Of a stretch of 38,603 nucleotides of DNA, positions 16,716 through 25,745 are shown piece after piece. The notes under the pieces were generated by a model. It did not search any database, had not been told where the DNA came from, and saw only the letters and a program-made list of their open reading frames with translations. Source of the DNA: DATDCV01 sp036524155 (GTDB taxonomy: Bacteria; Verrucomicrobiota; Verrucomicrobiia; Limisphaerales; UBA8199); NCBI GenBank assembly GCA_036524155.1, contig DATDCV010000621.1, forward strand, positions 1-38,603, in the 5' to 3' direction. Both the position numbers and the translations under genes were made by a program. Position 1 is the stretch's first letter; every line of letters begins with the position of its first letter.

Positions 16716-17756
16716 ATGAAACCGAGAACCAACGGGGCTACGCCCCTCGCCGAATTGCACGCGTTGCTGGAACAGGCGCTGTCGGTCCACTTCGGGCGGC
16801 GGCGGAGGGTCACTCGGCTGCGCCGGCGGATTTCGCGGTACTCGTCCTCGTTTATCATCACGAACCTGGAAGTCGAACTCGAAGACCAACAGCGCCTGCG
16901 ACTGGTGTTGAAAGACATGAGCCCCGGCTCGATACTGGCGACGGCGCGCGCGGTGCGGCCCTCTTTTCTGTACCGGCCGGAAAGAGAAATCCAGGTCTAC
17001 ACCGGACTGCTGCAGCGGAGCGGGCTGGGGACGCCGCTCTGCTATGGGTCGGTGCAATCGGAGGCGGACCAGCGTTATTGGCTTTTCCTGGAGAGGGTGG
17101 ATGGCCCGCTGCTGTGGCAAACGGGCAAGATGGAAACCTGGGAGGCGGCGGCGCGGTGGCTGGCGCTGTTCCACAGCCGTTATCACGAGGGCAGAGGTGA
17201 CATTCCGGCCGCGACCCTGGCGGCGGTGCTGAGGTATGACGACCGGTTGCTCCAGACCTGGCTAATGCGCGCCGAGCGGTTTTTGCGCTCGAAGCACGGC
17301 CAGGGGTGCCGCGCCCAGTGGCGGCGGTTCGACCGGATCGCCAGCTCATACGACCTGGTGATCGAGCGGTTGTTGCGGATGCCCGCGACACTCATCCATG
17401 GGGAGTTTTTTCCATCCAACATTATTGTGCGACGCGGTGCATCACCCTTGTCGATTTGCCCGATTGACTGGGAGGTGGCGGGAATGGGACCGGGGCTGTT
17501 GGACCTGGCGGCGCTGACGCTCGGGGGTTGGAAGCCGGAGCAGAGAAGCAGGTTGGTTGCAGCCTACCACGAGGCTTCGCAGTGTATCGACAGTTCGCGC
17601 TCTTCGATGCCTGAGCTGACCGAGGCGGTAAATTATTGCCAGTTGCACCTTTCGATCCAGTGGCTGGGTTGGGCGGCGGATTGGTCTCCGCCGGAGCAGC
17701 ATGCCCGGAATTGGCTCGGGGAGGCTTCACGCCTCGCTGAAGCGGTGGGGATTTGA
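16716..17756 (+). CDS. Aminoglycoside-phosphotransferase-fold kinase (APH/choline kinase family)
   Basis: A 346-aa protein with the APH-type kinase fold. The catalytic (Brenner) motif is HGEFFPSN with H228, and the metal-binding IDWEVAG contains D251, followed by GPGLLDLAAL as in the family. The N-lobe has an FIITNLEVEL strand and LVLKDMS, whose lysine is the likely ATP-binding residue. In glycan loci such enzymes often phosphorylate a sugar, lipid head group or amino-alcohol rather than an antibiotic; that is the likely role here, by inference. It follows the glycosyltransferase operon after a 120-bp gap occupied by a repeat, so it may be co-transcribed or separately expressed. The start at 16716 lacks a clear Shine-Dalgarno. 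Confidence 0.83.
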   Translation: MKPRTNGATPLAELHALLEQALSVHFGRRRRVTRLRRRISRYSSSFIITNLEVELEDQQRLRLVLKDMSPGSILATARAVRPSFLYRPEREIQVYTGLLQRSGLGTPLCYGSVQSEADQRYWLFLERVDGPLLWQTGKMETWEAAARWLALFHSRYHEGRGDIPAATLAAVLRYDDRLLQTWLMRAERFLRSKHGQGCRAQWRRFDRIASSYDLVIERLLRMPATLIHGEFFPSNIIVRRGASPLSICPIDWEVAGMGPGLLDLAALTLGGWKPEQRSRLVAAYHEASQCIDSSRSSMPELTEAVNYCQLHLSIQWLGWAADWSPPEQHARNWLGEASRLAEAVGI

Positions 17757-17831
17757 ACGTTACGGCACTCGAGGGCGATTGACGCCGCAGTTCTTAGAGC
17801 GGGAGATTCCTTTTGTCGGCGTAGCGAATCG

Positions 17832-17932
17832 AAAGCGGCAGCAAGCGGCACGCACTCCAAACGCTGGCGCGCAGTTCGGAGCGCATCTGCGGTCGCGAAG
17901 CGTTTGGAGCGCGCGCAGCTTGCTGCCGCTTT
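17832..17932. repeat. Long imperfect inverted-repeat (hairpin) element
   Basis: Outer 15-bp arms AAAGCGGCAGCAAGC (17832-17846) and its exact complement (17918-17932) enclose a second pair, ACTCCAAACGCT (17854-17865) and AGCGTTTGGAGC (17899-17910). The whole 101-bp unit would fold into a long hairpin. It sits in the 332-bp gap 17757-18088 between the glycan locus and the GH5 gene. The rest of this gap contains a weaker inverted repeat (17975-18024, AATCCTT ... AAGGATT) and two direct copies of ATTCGTGTTTC (18022-18032 and 18042-18052), but no gene that I can support. Confidence 0.8.
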
Positions 17933-18088
17933 GCCACCCTGTGGGACTCCCACCCAGGGACGGGCGCACCTCCTAATCCTTAGCGAAAACCGCGGTAGGG
18001 CGCGAACCCCGCTTCGCAAGGATTCGTGTTTCACCCCCGCATTCGTGTTTCCGCTGGAACGTTTGCGGATGTTAACCTAGTGTAGCAG

Positions 18089-20536
18089 GTGAAGTACACT
18101 GTCGCAGGAGGGCTGCAACTCATCCTATGTCTTCTGGTGGGCGGCCAGGTTGGCGCGCAGCCAGCACCCCAAATCAGCGCGATCAGCGCGCCGCAGGTTT
18201 GGCAAGGAGCCGAGTTTCGGGTCACGAACCTGCCGACCGTGACGAACCCTTTTGACCCCGCTTTGATCCGCGTGGACGGGCGGTTCTTCTTACCCTCCGG
18301 GCGCACACTTGACGTTCCGGCATTTTGGTACCAGGCATATCAACGCGCACTGTTGGGCGGGAATGAGACCCTGACCCTGAGCGGAGCGGGCGAGTGGCGC
18401 CTTCGGTTCACACCTCCTGAAACGGGGAACTACACGGTTTCCGTCACCGTCCTAACAAATAACCAGTTTTACGGGGCGTCGGCGTCGACTTTTTTTTCGG
18501 TTCCGGCGAGTGGGCTGCCGGCTCGCTCGGGGTACGTCCGGGTGAGGCCGGGAAGCGCATACTTTGAAACCGGCGACGGGCAGCCATTGCGCCTGGTGGG
18601 GGAGAACCTATGCTATCCGAGCAGCGCAGGCACTTATGATTACGACACCTGGTTTGCGGCGATGCAGGCGGCAGGGGAAAACTACGCGCGAATATGGATG
18701 GTACCATGGGCCTTTGGGATCGAGAGCGGCGCCCATTCCTTGAGGCATTATGGACTGGACCACGCCTGGCAGCTCGATTACGTGCTGCGCCTGGCGGAGC
18801 AACGCGGCATTTATGTGCTGCTCTGCCTCGACTACCACGGCATGTTCAAGACTCAACCCGATTACTGGGGCGGCAATAATTTTTGGCCGCTCAACCCGTA
18901 TAACACAACCAACGGCGGCCCCTGTATTAACCAGAACGCGTTTTTTACAAACACCACTGCCCAGAGCATTTATAGAAATCGGCTGCGGTATTTGGTGGGA
19001 CGCTATGGGTATAGTCAGAATCTGCTGGCGTGGGAGTTTTTCAATGAAATCGACAATGACTACACATTGCTCAACGCGACTAACGTAGCAACCTGGCACG
19101 GGTTGATGGGGAGCTGGCTGCACACGAATGACCCTTTCGGTCACCTCGTGACGACCAGCCTTACCTCGGGCAGCGACCGGCCGGAGTTGTGGAGCCTGCC
19201 GCAGCTCGATTTTACGTCCTACCATTCGTACGGAGCAGCGAGGCCGGCGTTGCGCCTGGGGCAGGTCGCGCAAAGCTTCCTGAGCCGGTATCGCAAGCCG
19301 GTGATGATCGGAGAGTATGGCACCGATTGGCGAGGGTGGAACCGCTCGAATGACCCCTACTTGCGAGGGTTCCGCCAAGGCATCTGGGGCGGGGCGTTAG
19401 GTGGTTCGAGCGGCACAGGCATGCCGTGGTGGTGGAAGAACATTCAAAGCGACAATGCGTATCCCATTTACGCGGCGCTGGGCGCGATCTTGAATCGGAC
19501 CGGCTGGGGACGAGGAGGCTGGACCAATATTGGTTTTCACACCGTTGGGCCGCCTCCGGCAGGGGTCGGCAGTCTGATTACCAACGGCCAGCCGTTCACC
19601 GCGGTTCTCACCTTGAGCAACGCCTGGGCCGGGGGCGTGAGAGGCCAGCTTGCGGTGGCCAATGCTGCCTCGGCCGAATACTCGACCCTGATGCTCGACA
19701 GCTTCGTTCAGGGCACGGCGCACGCTGAGCTCCAGGTGCCGTTTCGTCTGAACGCGTGGGTGACGAACAACGCGCGGTTGGTGATGCATCTGAACTCGGT
19801 TTCGGGCGGCGCGGTGATGGTGGTGCGGGTTGATGGCGGTGAACTATGGCGCACCAACCTGCCGAACCTCGACGGCGTGGGAAAGGTGAACAACGAGTAC
19901 AACCTGGATATCCCGGTGGACCTGCCCAGTGGCAAGCGATCGATCGAGATCACCAATGCCGGCGCGGATTGGTTTTACCTGGATTGGGTGCGGCTTGAGA
20001 ATGTGCTGCCGGCTGCTTACAGTCCGGACTGGACACCGTCCCCGGACGCCATTGGGCTGCGGGGCAGCCATGAATCTCTGTTGTATGTGGTGGCGCCCGG
20101 AGTTTCGTTCCCGGACGGCGCAACCAATTCGGATTTGCCGGTGCAGCACGGTCGGACCGTGACGTTAACCAATTGGCCCAGTGGCCATTTTTATGCCGAG
20201 TGGTATGACCCATGCACCGGGATCAGAGTAGGCAGGACGGAAGCCGCGACGACCAACGGCATGCTCACACTGCCTTTGCAGGATTTTCGCACGGACCTCG
20301 CCGGAATAGTGTATCCACCGCCCGCTCTGCGGCATGCCGGCATTGACACCAGCGGCGCGGTCACGTTCCTGCTGGATTCGGAAAGTGGCGGGCGATACAC
20401 CGTCGAAAGCTCGGCGGATTTGATAAACTGGACGCCGTTTGCTTTGGTGACGAATACCTTCGGCACTTTGGCGGTAGGAGGCACCTCACCCGCGAATCAA
20501 CGGCGTGAGTTCTTCCGGGCGAAGCAATCGCCGTGA
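18089..20536 (+). CDS. Secreted GH5-like glycoside hydrolase with DUF5060-like N-terminal domain
   Basis: An 815-aa exported enzyme starting at GTG 18089. A signal peptide covers about residues 1-24 (GGLQLILCLLVGGQVGAQ). A DUF5060-like beta-sandwich (about 30-150) precedes a (beta/alpha)8 catalytic domain (about 155-480) in which E320 (FFNEID) is the expected acid/base and E409 (IGEYGTD) the nucleophile of clan A. About 490-640 is a probable carbohydrate-binding beta-sandwich ending in WFYLDWVRLENV. The last 60 residues (YTVESSADLINW ... FFRAK) are the C-terminal module shared with three other secreted proteins in this window. Family-level substrates are beta-mannans or beta-glucans; the specificity here is unknown. 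It probably acts outside the cell or in the periplasm. Confidence 0.85.
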   Translation: MKYTVAGGLQLILCLLVGGQVGAQPAPQISAISAPQVWQGAEFRVTNLPTVTNPFDPALIRVDGRFFLPSGRTLDVPAFWYQAYQRALLGGNETLTLSGAGEWRLRFTPPETGNYTVSVTVLTNNQFYGASASTFFSVPASGLPARSGYVRVRPGSAYFETGDGQPLRLVGENLCYPSSAGTYDYDTWFAAMQAAGENYARIWMVPWAFGIESGAHSLRHYGLDHAWQLDYVLRLAEQRGIYVLLCLDYHGMFKTQPDYWGGNNFWPLNPYNTTNGGPCINQNAFFTNTTAQSIYRNRLRYLVGRYGYSQNLLAWEFFNEIDNDYTLLNATNVATWHGLMGSWLHTNDPFGHLVTTSLTSGSDRPELWSLPQLDFTSYHSYGAARPALRLGQVAQSFLSRYRKPVMIGEYGTDWRGWNRSNDPYLRGFRQGIWGGALGGSSGTGMPWWWKNIQSDNAYPIYAALGAILNRTGWGRGGWTNIGFHTVGPPPAGVGSLITNGQPFTAVLTLSNAWAGGVRGQLAVANAASAEYSTLMLDSFVQGTAHAELQVPFRLNAWVTNNARLVMHLNSVSGGAVMVVRVDGGELWRTNLPNLDGVGKVNNEYNLDIPVDLPSGKRSIEITNAGADWFYLDWVRLENVLPAAYSPDWTPSPDAIGLRGSHESLLYVVAPGVSFPDGATNSDLPVQHGRTVTLTNWPSGHFYAEWYDPCTGIRVGRTEAATTNGMLTLPLQDFRTDLAGIVYPPPALRHAGIDTSGAVTFLLDSESGGRYTVESSADLINWTPFALVTNTFGTLAVGGTSPANQRREFFRAKQSP

Positions 20537-20598
20537 GGGGCCAACGCCGTAACCCCCGGCAAGTCCGAAAGCGTTGGAGCCTCGTTCCGGTGTGGTCA

Positions 20599-22803
20599 TC
20601 ACTTCGCGGTTTTGCTCGACGCAATCCCGGTAGTGGTGAGCAGCATCTTCACGCGGTAAAAGTGTGAAGTGGCGAGGGGCGGGCTGCTATTGGTGGCGTT
20701 CACCAAACCACCGGTGCCATGAATTCCGGATGCGCTCTCAGTCCAGCTTGCGCCCGGAATATCGGAAGCGCATTCCACGGAGTAGGCGGCGCCGCTTAAG
20801 GTAGTGAATGTGATCACCACGCTGGTCCCGATCACCCTGGCACTGGTGATGATGGGGGGAATGGCCTCGCTCACGGTGACTGTGAATGAGCCGGAGTTCG
20901 TGTTGCGGTTCGCATCGGACGCGCTGTAGACAACTGTGGAAGTGCCCTTGGGAAAGGGCGAACCACTCGGCGGCAAACACTTAACGGTTACTTTGCCGTC
21001 GCAGTTGTCGGTGGCCGCCAGAGGATCCCAGGAAACCGGCACCGAACCGGCCCCGGGCGCCGCATAGCCTTGCACCGGCCCCGGAATGTTTGTGAAGTCC
21101 GGCGCCTCGCGGTCCACAACCGTGACGGTGAAAACGCAAGTGTTGGTATTTCGGCTGGAGTCGCCGGCGCGGCAGGTGACACCGGTGACGCCTTTGGGGA
21201 ACCTGGACCCGCTGGGAGGGGTGCAAGTGACTGGCACCGGCCCCTCGCAGGCATCCAGCGCAATCGGGCTGGGCCAGGTCACGACCGCCGAACAGAGGCC
21301 GGGGTCGGTATTGTTTGTGAGGTTCGGAGGGCAGCCGGTGATCACCGGGGCGGTGGAATCAATAACGGTCAGGGTGGCGACGGCGCTTGTGGCGGAACTG
21401 AACGTGCCGGTGACCACGGCAAAATATGGCCCGGCGGCGGTTCCCGTGACATTGGTGAGGGTCAGGGTGGCGTTCGTCGCGCTGGGCAGAGGTGACCCGC
21501 TGGAGAGCGCGCCTTTATACCACTGAAACAGGAGCGGGGCCGGAACGGCACTGACAGTAAACCTGGCGGTTCCCTGGCACGCGACGGTTGTATTGGTCGG
21601 TTGCTGCACGATCCGGGGCGCTGGACTGAGCAGAAACCCGTGCGACGCGCCTCTGTAATTGCCGGTCCCGATAATCTGGCCGCGGTCGTTGATGGCGCGG
21701 GCTTCGACCAGCGCCCAACCGGCGCCGCTGGAGTCCAAAAAGTTGTTCAAATCGTACATCGTGTTGGTTGGGCAAATGAACGCGTGATAGATCGTGTTGG
21801 CGGCGTCGACAAATGAGCCGCCGACAACGACGTTGCTGTTGTTGAGGCCTATTCCATAACTGTAGCTTCCCCCCAGGGTGCCCAAATCGGTCATCGCGCC
21901 GCCGACGAAGCGGAAGGCATGGTCAAAACCGTCCGCTGTCGAGGCATATCCGGCGACCCTGTCCGTGTTGTTGATCGCCAAGGCGCTCGCGTCGTTTCCG
22001 CCGAGCGCGCCGAGGTCGGCGGCCGAGGTGCCGTTGAAGAAGAACGCACGGGCGACCGAATAACTGGAATTGTAAGCGGTCCCGACGACGTGACCGAGGT
22101 CGTTGATTCCGTAACCATATGAATTCGCGAGGCCGCCCGCAAAAAGGGGCCCGAGGTCCCGGACCACACCGTTGCTGTAAACGAACGCGTGATCCTCTTT
22201 CGTGGTAGCGGCATAACCGGTAATCTGCCCCAACCGGTTAATGGCAAAGGCCCCGCTGGCGCTTCCGCCGAGCGTTCCCAAATCTTTCATCTGAACGTTT
22301 CCCGGCACGCCACCGGTCCCTCCCGGTGTCCATAAGAAGGCATGATCGGTCCCGCCGACGGTGAGCGAATGGCCGACCACGAGGTTGGATTCATTGATCC
22401 CGGCGCCGTAACTATTGGCTCCCCCCAAGGTCCCGAGATTAGTCCAAGCGCCGCCGTAGAGCAGCGCTCGATAGGAACCGTTGACGACATTCGCTGCCGC
22501 CACCCTGCCCTGCAGGCTGATCGCATTCGGCCTGCTCTCGCTCTGCCCCGCCAAATCGGCGAGCACCCCCAGGTCTTTCACGGCGTAATTCTGTGACCAC
22601 GCCGCCCGCCACGGGGCAATGCCAAGCAGGGACAGGACCACGAGGCGAATGCCATGACAGAGAAATCTCGATGGAAAGAGCCTCCTCTCCCTTACCCTCT
22701 CCTCCAAAGGAGGAGAGGGAATCTCAGCAGACGCCGTGTAAGGGAACTTCCTTGCGAGCGTACTAGACCACGCAACCTGAGTTGTTGTGCTTAATCGGCG
22801 CAT
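20599..22803 (-). CDS. Secreted HAF-repeat protein with Ig and HYR domains
   Basis: A large exported protein of unknown function. After a hydrophobic signal segment (GIRLVVLSLLGIAPWRAAWS) come about six HAF-type repeats built on DLGTLGG, then A-[IL]-N, then GYA or VVG, then HAF. They are followed by an Ig-like domain, two HYR domains (APVITGCPPN; APDFTNIPGP) and the C-terminal module YSVECASDIPGASW ... FYRVKM. These are extracellular, probably adhesive or structural parts. The start is uncertain: ATG at 22803 is used here, but the frame is open to 22893, and a TTG at 22707 would place the signal peptide properly. The cause is a dispersed repeat (22650-22765) that covers the 5' end and is read in frame, so the native start seems to have been replaced. 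Confidence 0.75.
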   Translation of the reverse strand: MRRLSTTTQVAWSSTLARKFPYTASAEIPSPPLEERVRERRLFPSRFLCHGIRLVVLSLLGIAPWRAAWSQNYAVKDLGVLADLAGQSESRPNAISLQGRVAAANVVNGSYRALLYGGAWTNLGTLGGANSYGAGINESNLVVGHSLTVGGTDHAFLWTPGGTGGVPGNVQMKDLGTLGGSASGAFAINRLGQITGYAATTKEDHAFVYSNGVVRDLGPLFAGGLANSYGYGINDLGHVVGTAYNSSYSVARAFFFNGTSAADLGALGGNDASALAINNTDRVAGYASTADGFDHAFRFVGGAMTDLGTLGGSYSYGIGLNNSNVVVGGSFVDAANTIYHAFICPTNTMYDLNNFLDSSGAGWALVEARAINDRGQIIGTGNYRGASHGFLLSPAPRIVQQPTNTTVACQGTARFTVSAVPAPLLFQWYKGALSSGSPLPSATNATLTLTNVTGTAAGPYFAVVTGTFSSATSAVATLTVIDSTAPVITGCPPNLTNNTDPGLCSAVVTWPSPIALDACEGPVPVTCTPPSGSRFPKGVTGVTCRAGDSSRNTNTCVFTVTVVDREAPDFTNIPGPVQGYAAPGAGSVPVSWDPLAATDNCDGKVTVKCLPPSGSPFPKGTSTVVYSASDANRNTNSGSFTVTVSEAIPPIITSARVIGTSVVITFTTLSGAAYSVECASDIPGASWTESASGIHGTGGLVNATNSSPPLATSHFYRVKMLLTTTGIASSKTAK
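22650..22765. repeat. Dispersed palindromic repeat, copy 2
   Basis: The second copy of the repeat at 16598-16710, in the same orientation. The central hairpin is at 22695-22719 with the same 11-bp arms around AAA. Unlike copy 1 it overlaps a reading frame: on the minus strand it encodes PSPPLEERVRERRL directly before the signal peptide of the HAF protein. The minus-strand reading of copy 1 gives almost the same peptide (PSPPLEERARERRL). Confidence 0.8.
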
Positions 22804-22949
22804 TTCAGCCGGGACAGACGGTTTAGAACAGATTATTTGCGATGGCGGTCCAGATCGAGACTTTTCATGCCGGGCGGCAACTCGGCCGGACACGGGGGTG
22901 CGGAGCGTCCGTAGCCCGAGTATTTCTCACACGGCGACAAGACGTCGGC

Positions 22950-22989
22950 GGAGGAGGAAGAGGACGAGGACGAGGAGGAGGACGAGGGG
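22950..22989. repeat. GAG/GAC/GAA low-complexity purine tract
   Basis: About 40 bp made almost only of GAG, GAC and GAA triplets, 70 bp upstream of the arabinofuranosidase start at 23061. It forms part of the 257-bp gap between the two divergent genes and could be in the leader of either transcript. I see no clear promoter boxes next to it. Confidence 0.7.
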
Positions 22990-23060
22990 TGACACGGGCT
23001 GCGCGAGCCGGCAGTCCAAAATACCGTTGCTTTCTGGCAGGACCCTGCGATCAATCGCGC

Positions 23061-25427
23061 ATGGTAAAGCTCGCAGAATTCGCCGGAGCCTCAGGCCTCC
23101 TGGCCCTGCTAGTCTGTATCCTTTCACCCAACACGGCGAACTCCCAGGCAGCGGGTGTCGGAGCGCTGTCCAACGCCCAGTTTACGTCGAGCCGGCCACT
23201 GGAAGGCTGGGAGCTTTCGGTGTACGGGGCAGAGCCGGAGGTTCGCCACGCCGAGGGCCACTCCGTGACCGGGGGTTCGCTGTGCATCAAAGCCGCTGGG
23301 CCCTCCGACGCGGCGGCCGGGCAGGAGATCACGGTCACGGGCAACTGTTGGTATCGCTTTGCCGGCTGGGTCCGGACCACTGACCTCCAACCCCGAACTG
23401 CAAGCGTTTACGGCACGTTGCAGGTCCAGAAACCTGGCGGCCGCGGCATCCTCGCCGCAGGGCCGAATCACAAGGGTGACACAGACTGGACCGAGGTCGG
23501 GGTATTCTTCAAAGCCCCGGCGGACGGACGGGTCCGCGTGTGCTTGTTTTTCGCTGGTTTTGGCACCGGCACGGGCACCGCGTGGTTCAGCGATATCAAG
23601 CTGGACGAAATCCAGCCGGCGGCCTGGCCGCTCCGCGTCACATGCGAGCCAGCCGTTTCTGCGGAGATCAGCCGACTGCAATACGGGCAATTCATCGAGT
23701 ATCTGTGCAACCTCGTGCCGGCGATGTGGGCGGAAAAGCTATACGACGGCAGCTTCGAGGGATTAAGCCCCTACAAATTCGAGTTCATCCGGGAAACCGA
23801 TTTCAAAGAGAAGCCATGGTATCCGAGCGGGGCAGTAAACCGGGCGGAATATTCGCTGGACCGAACGACAAAGGTCAGCGGAGAAGCGTCAAAAAAGATC
23901 TCGGTCGCGGACGGCGCTCCCTGCACCGTCGGCTTGTCGCAGGATGGAATTTTCGTCGATAGGAACAAAGCCTGTGAGTTCAAGTGCTGGTTCAAGTCCG
24001 AGGGACTGCCCGGGCCGGTCCGCGTCCGCCTGCGCCAGGGAGTCCGCGTGTATTGTGCCTGCGAGTTCAGGCCTGCTGCCGACTGGCAAAAGTTCAGTGC
24101 TCGTCTGATTCCAAACGCCCGCGACGTGAGCGCGACGCTGACGGTGGAGTTCTCCGGCCCCGGGACTTTATGGCTGGACAATGCGTCTTTGATACCGGTG
24201 GACAATGTCGGCGGCTGGCGGCCAGACGTAGTGGAGGCAGGGCGGGCGCTGAAACCGGGCATCATTCGTTTTGGAGGCAGCGCGCTGGACGACCCCAACC
24301 TGGGCCAATTCGAGTGGAAGGATACAATCGGCGATCCTGACCATCGGCGGCCATTTCGTGCCTGGGGCGGCTTGCAGCCTGTCGGGCCGGGCCTGGAGGA
24401 AATCGTGCAGTTCTGCCGCGCGGTGGGAGCCGAGCCGCTGATCTGCGTGCGCATCAATGGGCGCACGCCGAAAGACGCCGCTGAGGAAATCGAATATTTC
24501 AACGGGGCGACGAACACACCGATGGGCGCCTGGCGGGCGCGCAACGGGCACCCGGAGCCCTATGAAGTAAAGTATTGGCAAATCGGCAACGAACAAGGCG
24601 GCCAGGAATATGAACACCGGGCACCCGGCTTTTGCCAAGCCATGAAGGCGGTCGACCCCAACATCCGATTAATGACCTCTTTCCCCACCCCTGCCCTCGT
24701 TGAGGCGGCCGCAGAATATGTTGATTTCGTCTGCCCGCATCACTACAGCCATGACCTCGCGTGGATGAACAACGACCTGACTGCAATCGCTGAGATGATC
24801 CGCGACCGCGCACCGGGACGCCGGATTCGGATCGGCGTTACGGAATGGAACACCACCGCGGGCGATGCGGGTCCGCGACGCGCAATGCTGTGGTCGCTGG
24901 CCAATGCCCTGGCCTGTTCCCGTTACCATAACCTGCTGCACCGGCACTGCGATTCCGTCGCGCTGGCCAATCGGTCCAATCTCGCCAACAGTTTCTGCTC
25001 CGGCATTATCCAGACCGACAACCACCGCCTATTCAAAACACCCACGTACTACGCGCAACAGTTATACGCCACTTTGGCGGGAACCCAAACGTTGCGTATC
25101 AACTGCGAGATGCCGACCGACCTGGAGCCTGATTTCAGCGCCACCGTCAACGCCGACACGAGGACGGTCACCCTCTTTGCCGTGAACGATTCACTCGAGG
25201 ATGTCACGCGGACCCTGGATTTTGCGGCATTCGGCCGGCACTGGAAGAACGCCTCGGCCTGGACGCTGGCGGATAGCAGAAACGCCGGGGAACCTGATGT
25301 CGCCAACAGCTTCGATGAGCCCGAACGGATGGTCGCTCGCGAATCGCACCTCGACGCCAACTCGCCACGATTCAATTATTGCTTTCCGAGGCTGTCCCTA
25401 ACGGCACTGAGGTTCACGTATCGCTGA
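23061..25427 (+). CDS. Secreted alpha-L-arabinofuranosidase (GH51-like)
   Basis: I use the ATG at 23061 because it puts a signal peptide at the N-terminus (MVKLAEFAGASGLLALLVC ... NSQA); the frame is open to 22842, but that extension is low-complexity Gly/Arg sequence. The product is 788 aa. Residues about 30-185 look like a carbohydrate-binding beta-sandwich (GWELSVYG ... AWFSDIKLDEI). The catalytic part starts with the family pattern QYGQFIEYLCN and LYDGSFEG. E511 in YWQIGNEQGG is the expected acid/base and E595 in IGVTEWNT the nucleophile of the clan A fold, and a C-terminal beta domain follows (ATVNADTRTVTLFAVN). It should release terminal alpha-L-arabinofuranosyl groups from arabinan or arabinoxylan, outside the cytoplasm. 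Confidence 0.88.
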   Translation: MVKLAEFAGASGLLALLVCILSPNTANSQAAGVGALSNAQFTSSRPLEGWELSVYGAEPEVRHAEGHSVTGGSLCIKAAGPSDAAAGQEITVTGNCWYRFAGWVRTTDLQPRTASVYGTLQVQKPGGRGILAAGPNHKGDTDWTEVGVFFKAPADGRVRVCLFFAGFGTGTGTAWFSDIKLDEIQPAAWPLRVTCEPAVSAEISRLQYGQFIEYLCNLVPAMWAEKLYDGSFEGLSPYKFEFIRETDFKEKPWYPSGAVNRAEYSLDRTTKVSGEASKKISVADGAPCTVGLSQDGIFVDRNKACEFKCWFKSEGLPGPVRVRLRQGVRVYCACEFRPAADWQKFSARLIPNARDVSATLTVEFSGPGTLWLDNASLIPVDNVGGWRPDVVEAGRALKPGIIRFGGSALDDPNLGQFEWKDTIGDPDHRRPFRAWGGLQPVGPGLEEIVQFCRAVGAEPLICVRINGRTPKDAAEEIEYFNGATNTPMGAWRARNGHPEPYEVKYWQIGNEQGGQEYEHRAPGFCQAMKAVDPNIRLMTSFPTPALVEAAAEYVDFVCPHHYSHDLAWMNNDLTAIAEMIRDRAPGRRIRIGVTEWNTTAGDAGPRRAMLWSLANALACSRYHNLLHRHCDSVALANRSNLANSFCSGIIQTDNHRLFKTPTYYAQQLYATLAGTQTLRINCEMPTDLEPDFSATVNADTRTVTLFAVNDSLEDVTRTLDFAAFGRHWKNASAWTLADSRNAGEPDVANSFDEPERMVARESHLDANSPRFNYCFPRLSLTALRFTYR

Positions 25428-25498
25428 ATTCGCATCCTACCTTCACCTGTCGTTGCGCGTTGTCCCGCTTCGGTAAGGATCGGGGTTTCTTACGTTGG

Positions 25499-25611
25499 AG
25501 TACCCCCTCATTCCTGGGTCAGAGCGCCGATTTTTAATCAGCTTAAGCGCGCCGACGGCCGCGGGTAAGCCGAGTGCAACTCGGCGCTCCGACCCAAGAC
25601 TGAGGCGATAC
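25499..25611. repeat. 113-bp MITE-like element, copy A
   Basis: A 113-bp unit with long imperfect terminal inverted repeats (left GGGTCAGAGCGCCGA, right TCGGCGCTCCGACCC) and flanked by 7-bp near-identical direct repeats ACGTTGG (25492-25498) and ACGCTGG (25612-25618). It is the same length as the element at 32626-32738 and matches its reverse complement across the interior, so the two copies are inserted in opposite orientations. It lies about 70 bp downstream of the arabinofuranosidase gene and could also act as a transcript end. Confidence 0.82.
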
Positions 25612-25630
25612 ACGCTGGGACTCATTAGTA

Positions 25631-25659
25631 TTGCTTAGTTAAATGTATCGTCATACAAT
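25631..25659 (+). promoter_or_regulatory. Sigma70-type promoter
   Basis: TTGCTT (25631-25636) and TACAAT (25654-25659) are separated by exactly 17 bp, a good match to the -35/-10 consensus in otherwise GC-rich DNA. Transcription would start near 25666, giving an 80-base leader to the small ORF at 25746. The rest of the gap 25428-25745 holds copy A of the 113-bp repeat and nothing else I can name. Confidence 0.5.
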
Positions 25660-25745
25660 CTCGTCATGGCAGCACGGTTCGAATTACAGAAATGTAATGC
25701 GCCAGTTGTGAACAAAAACGCCGGTGCGGGGGTCTGATTGAGGGT

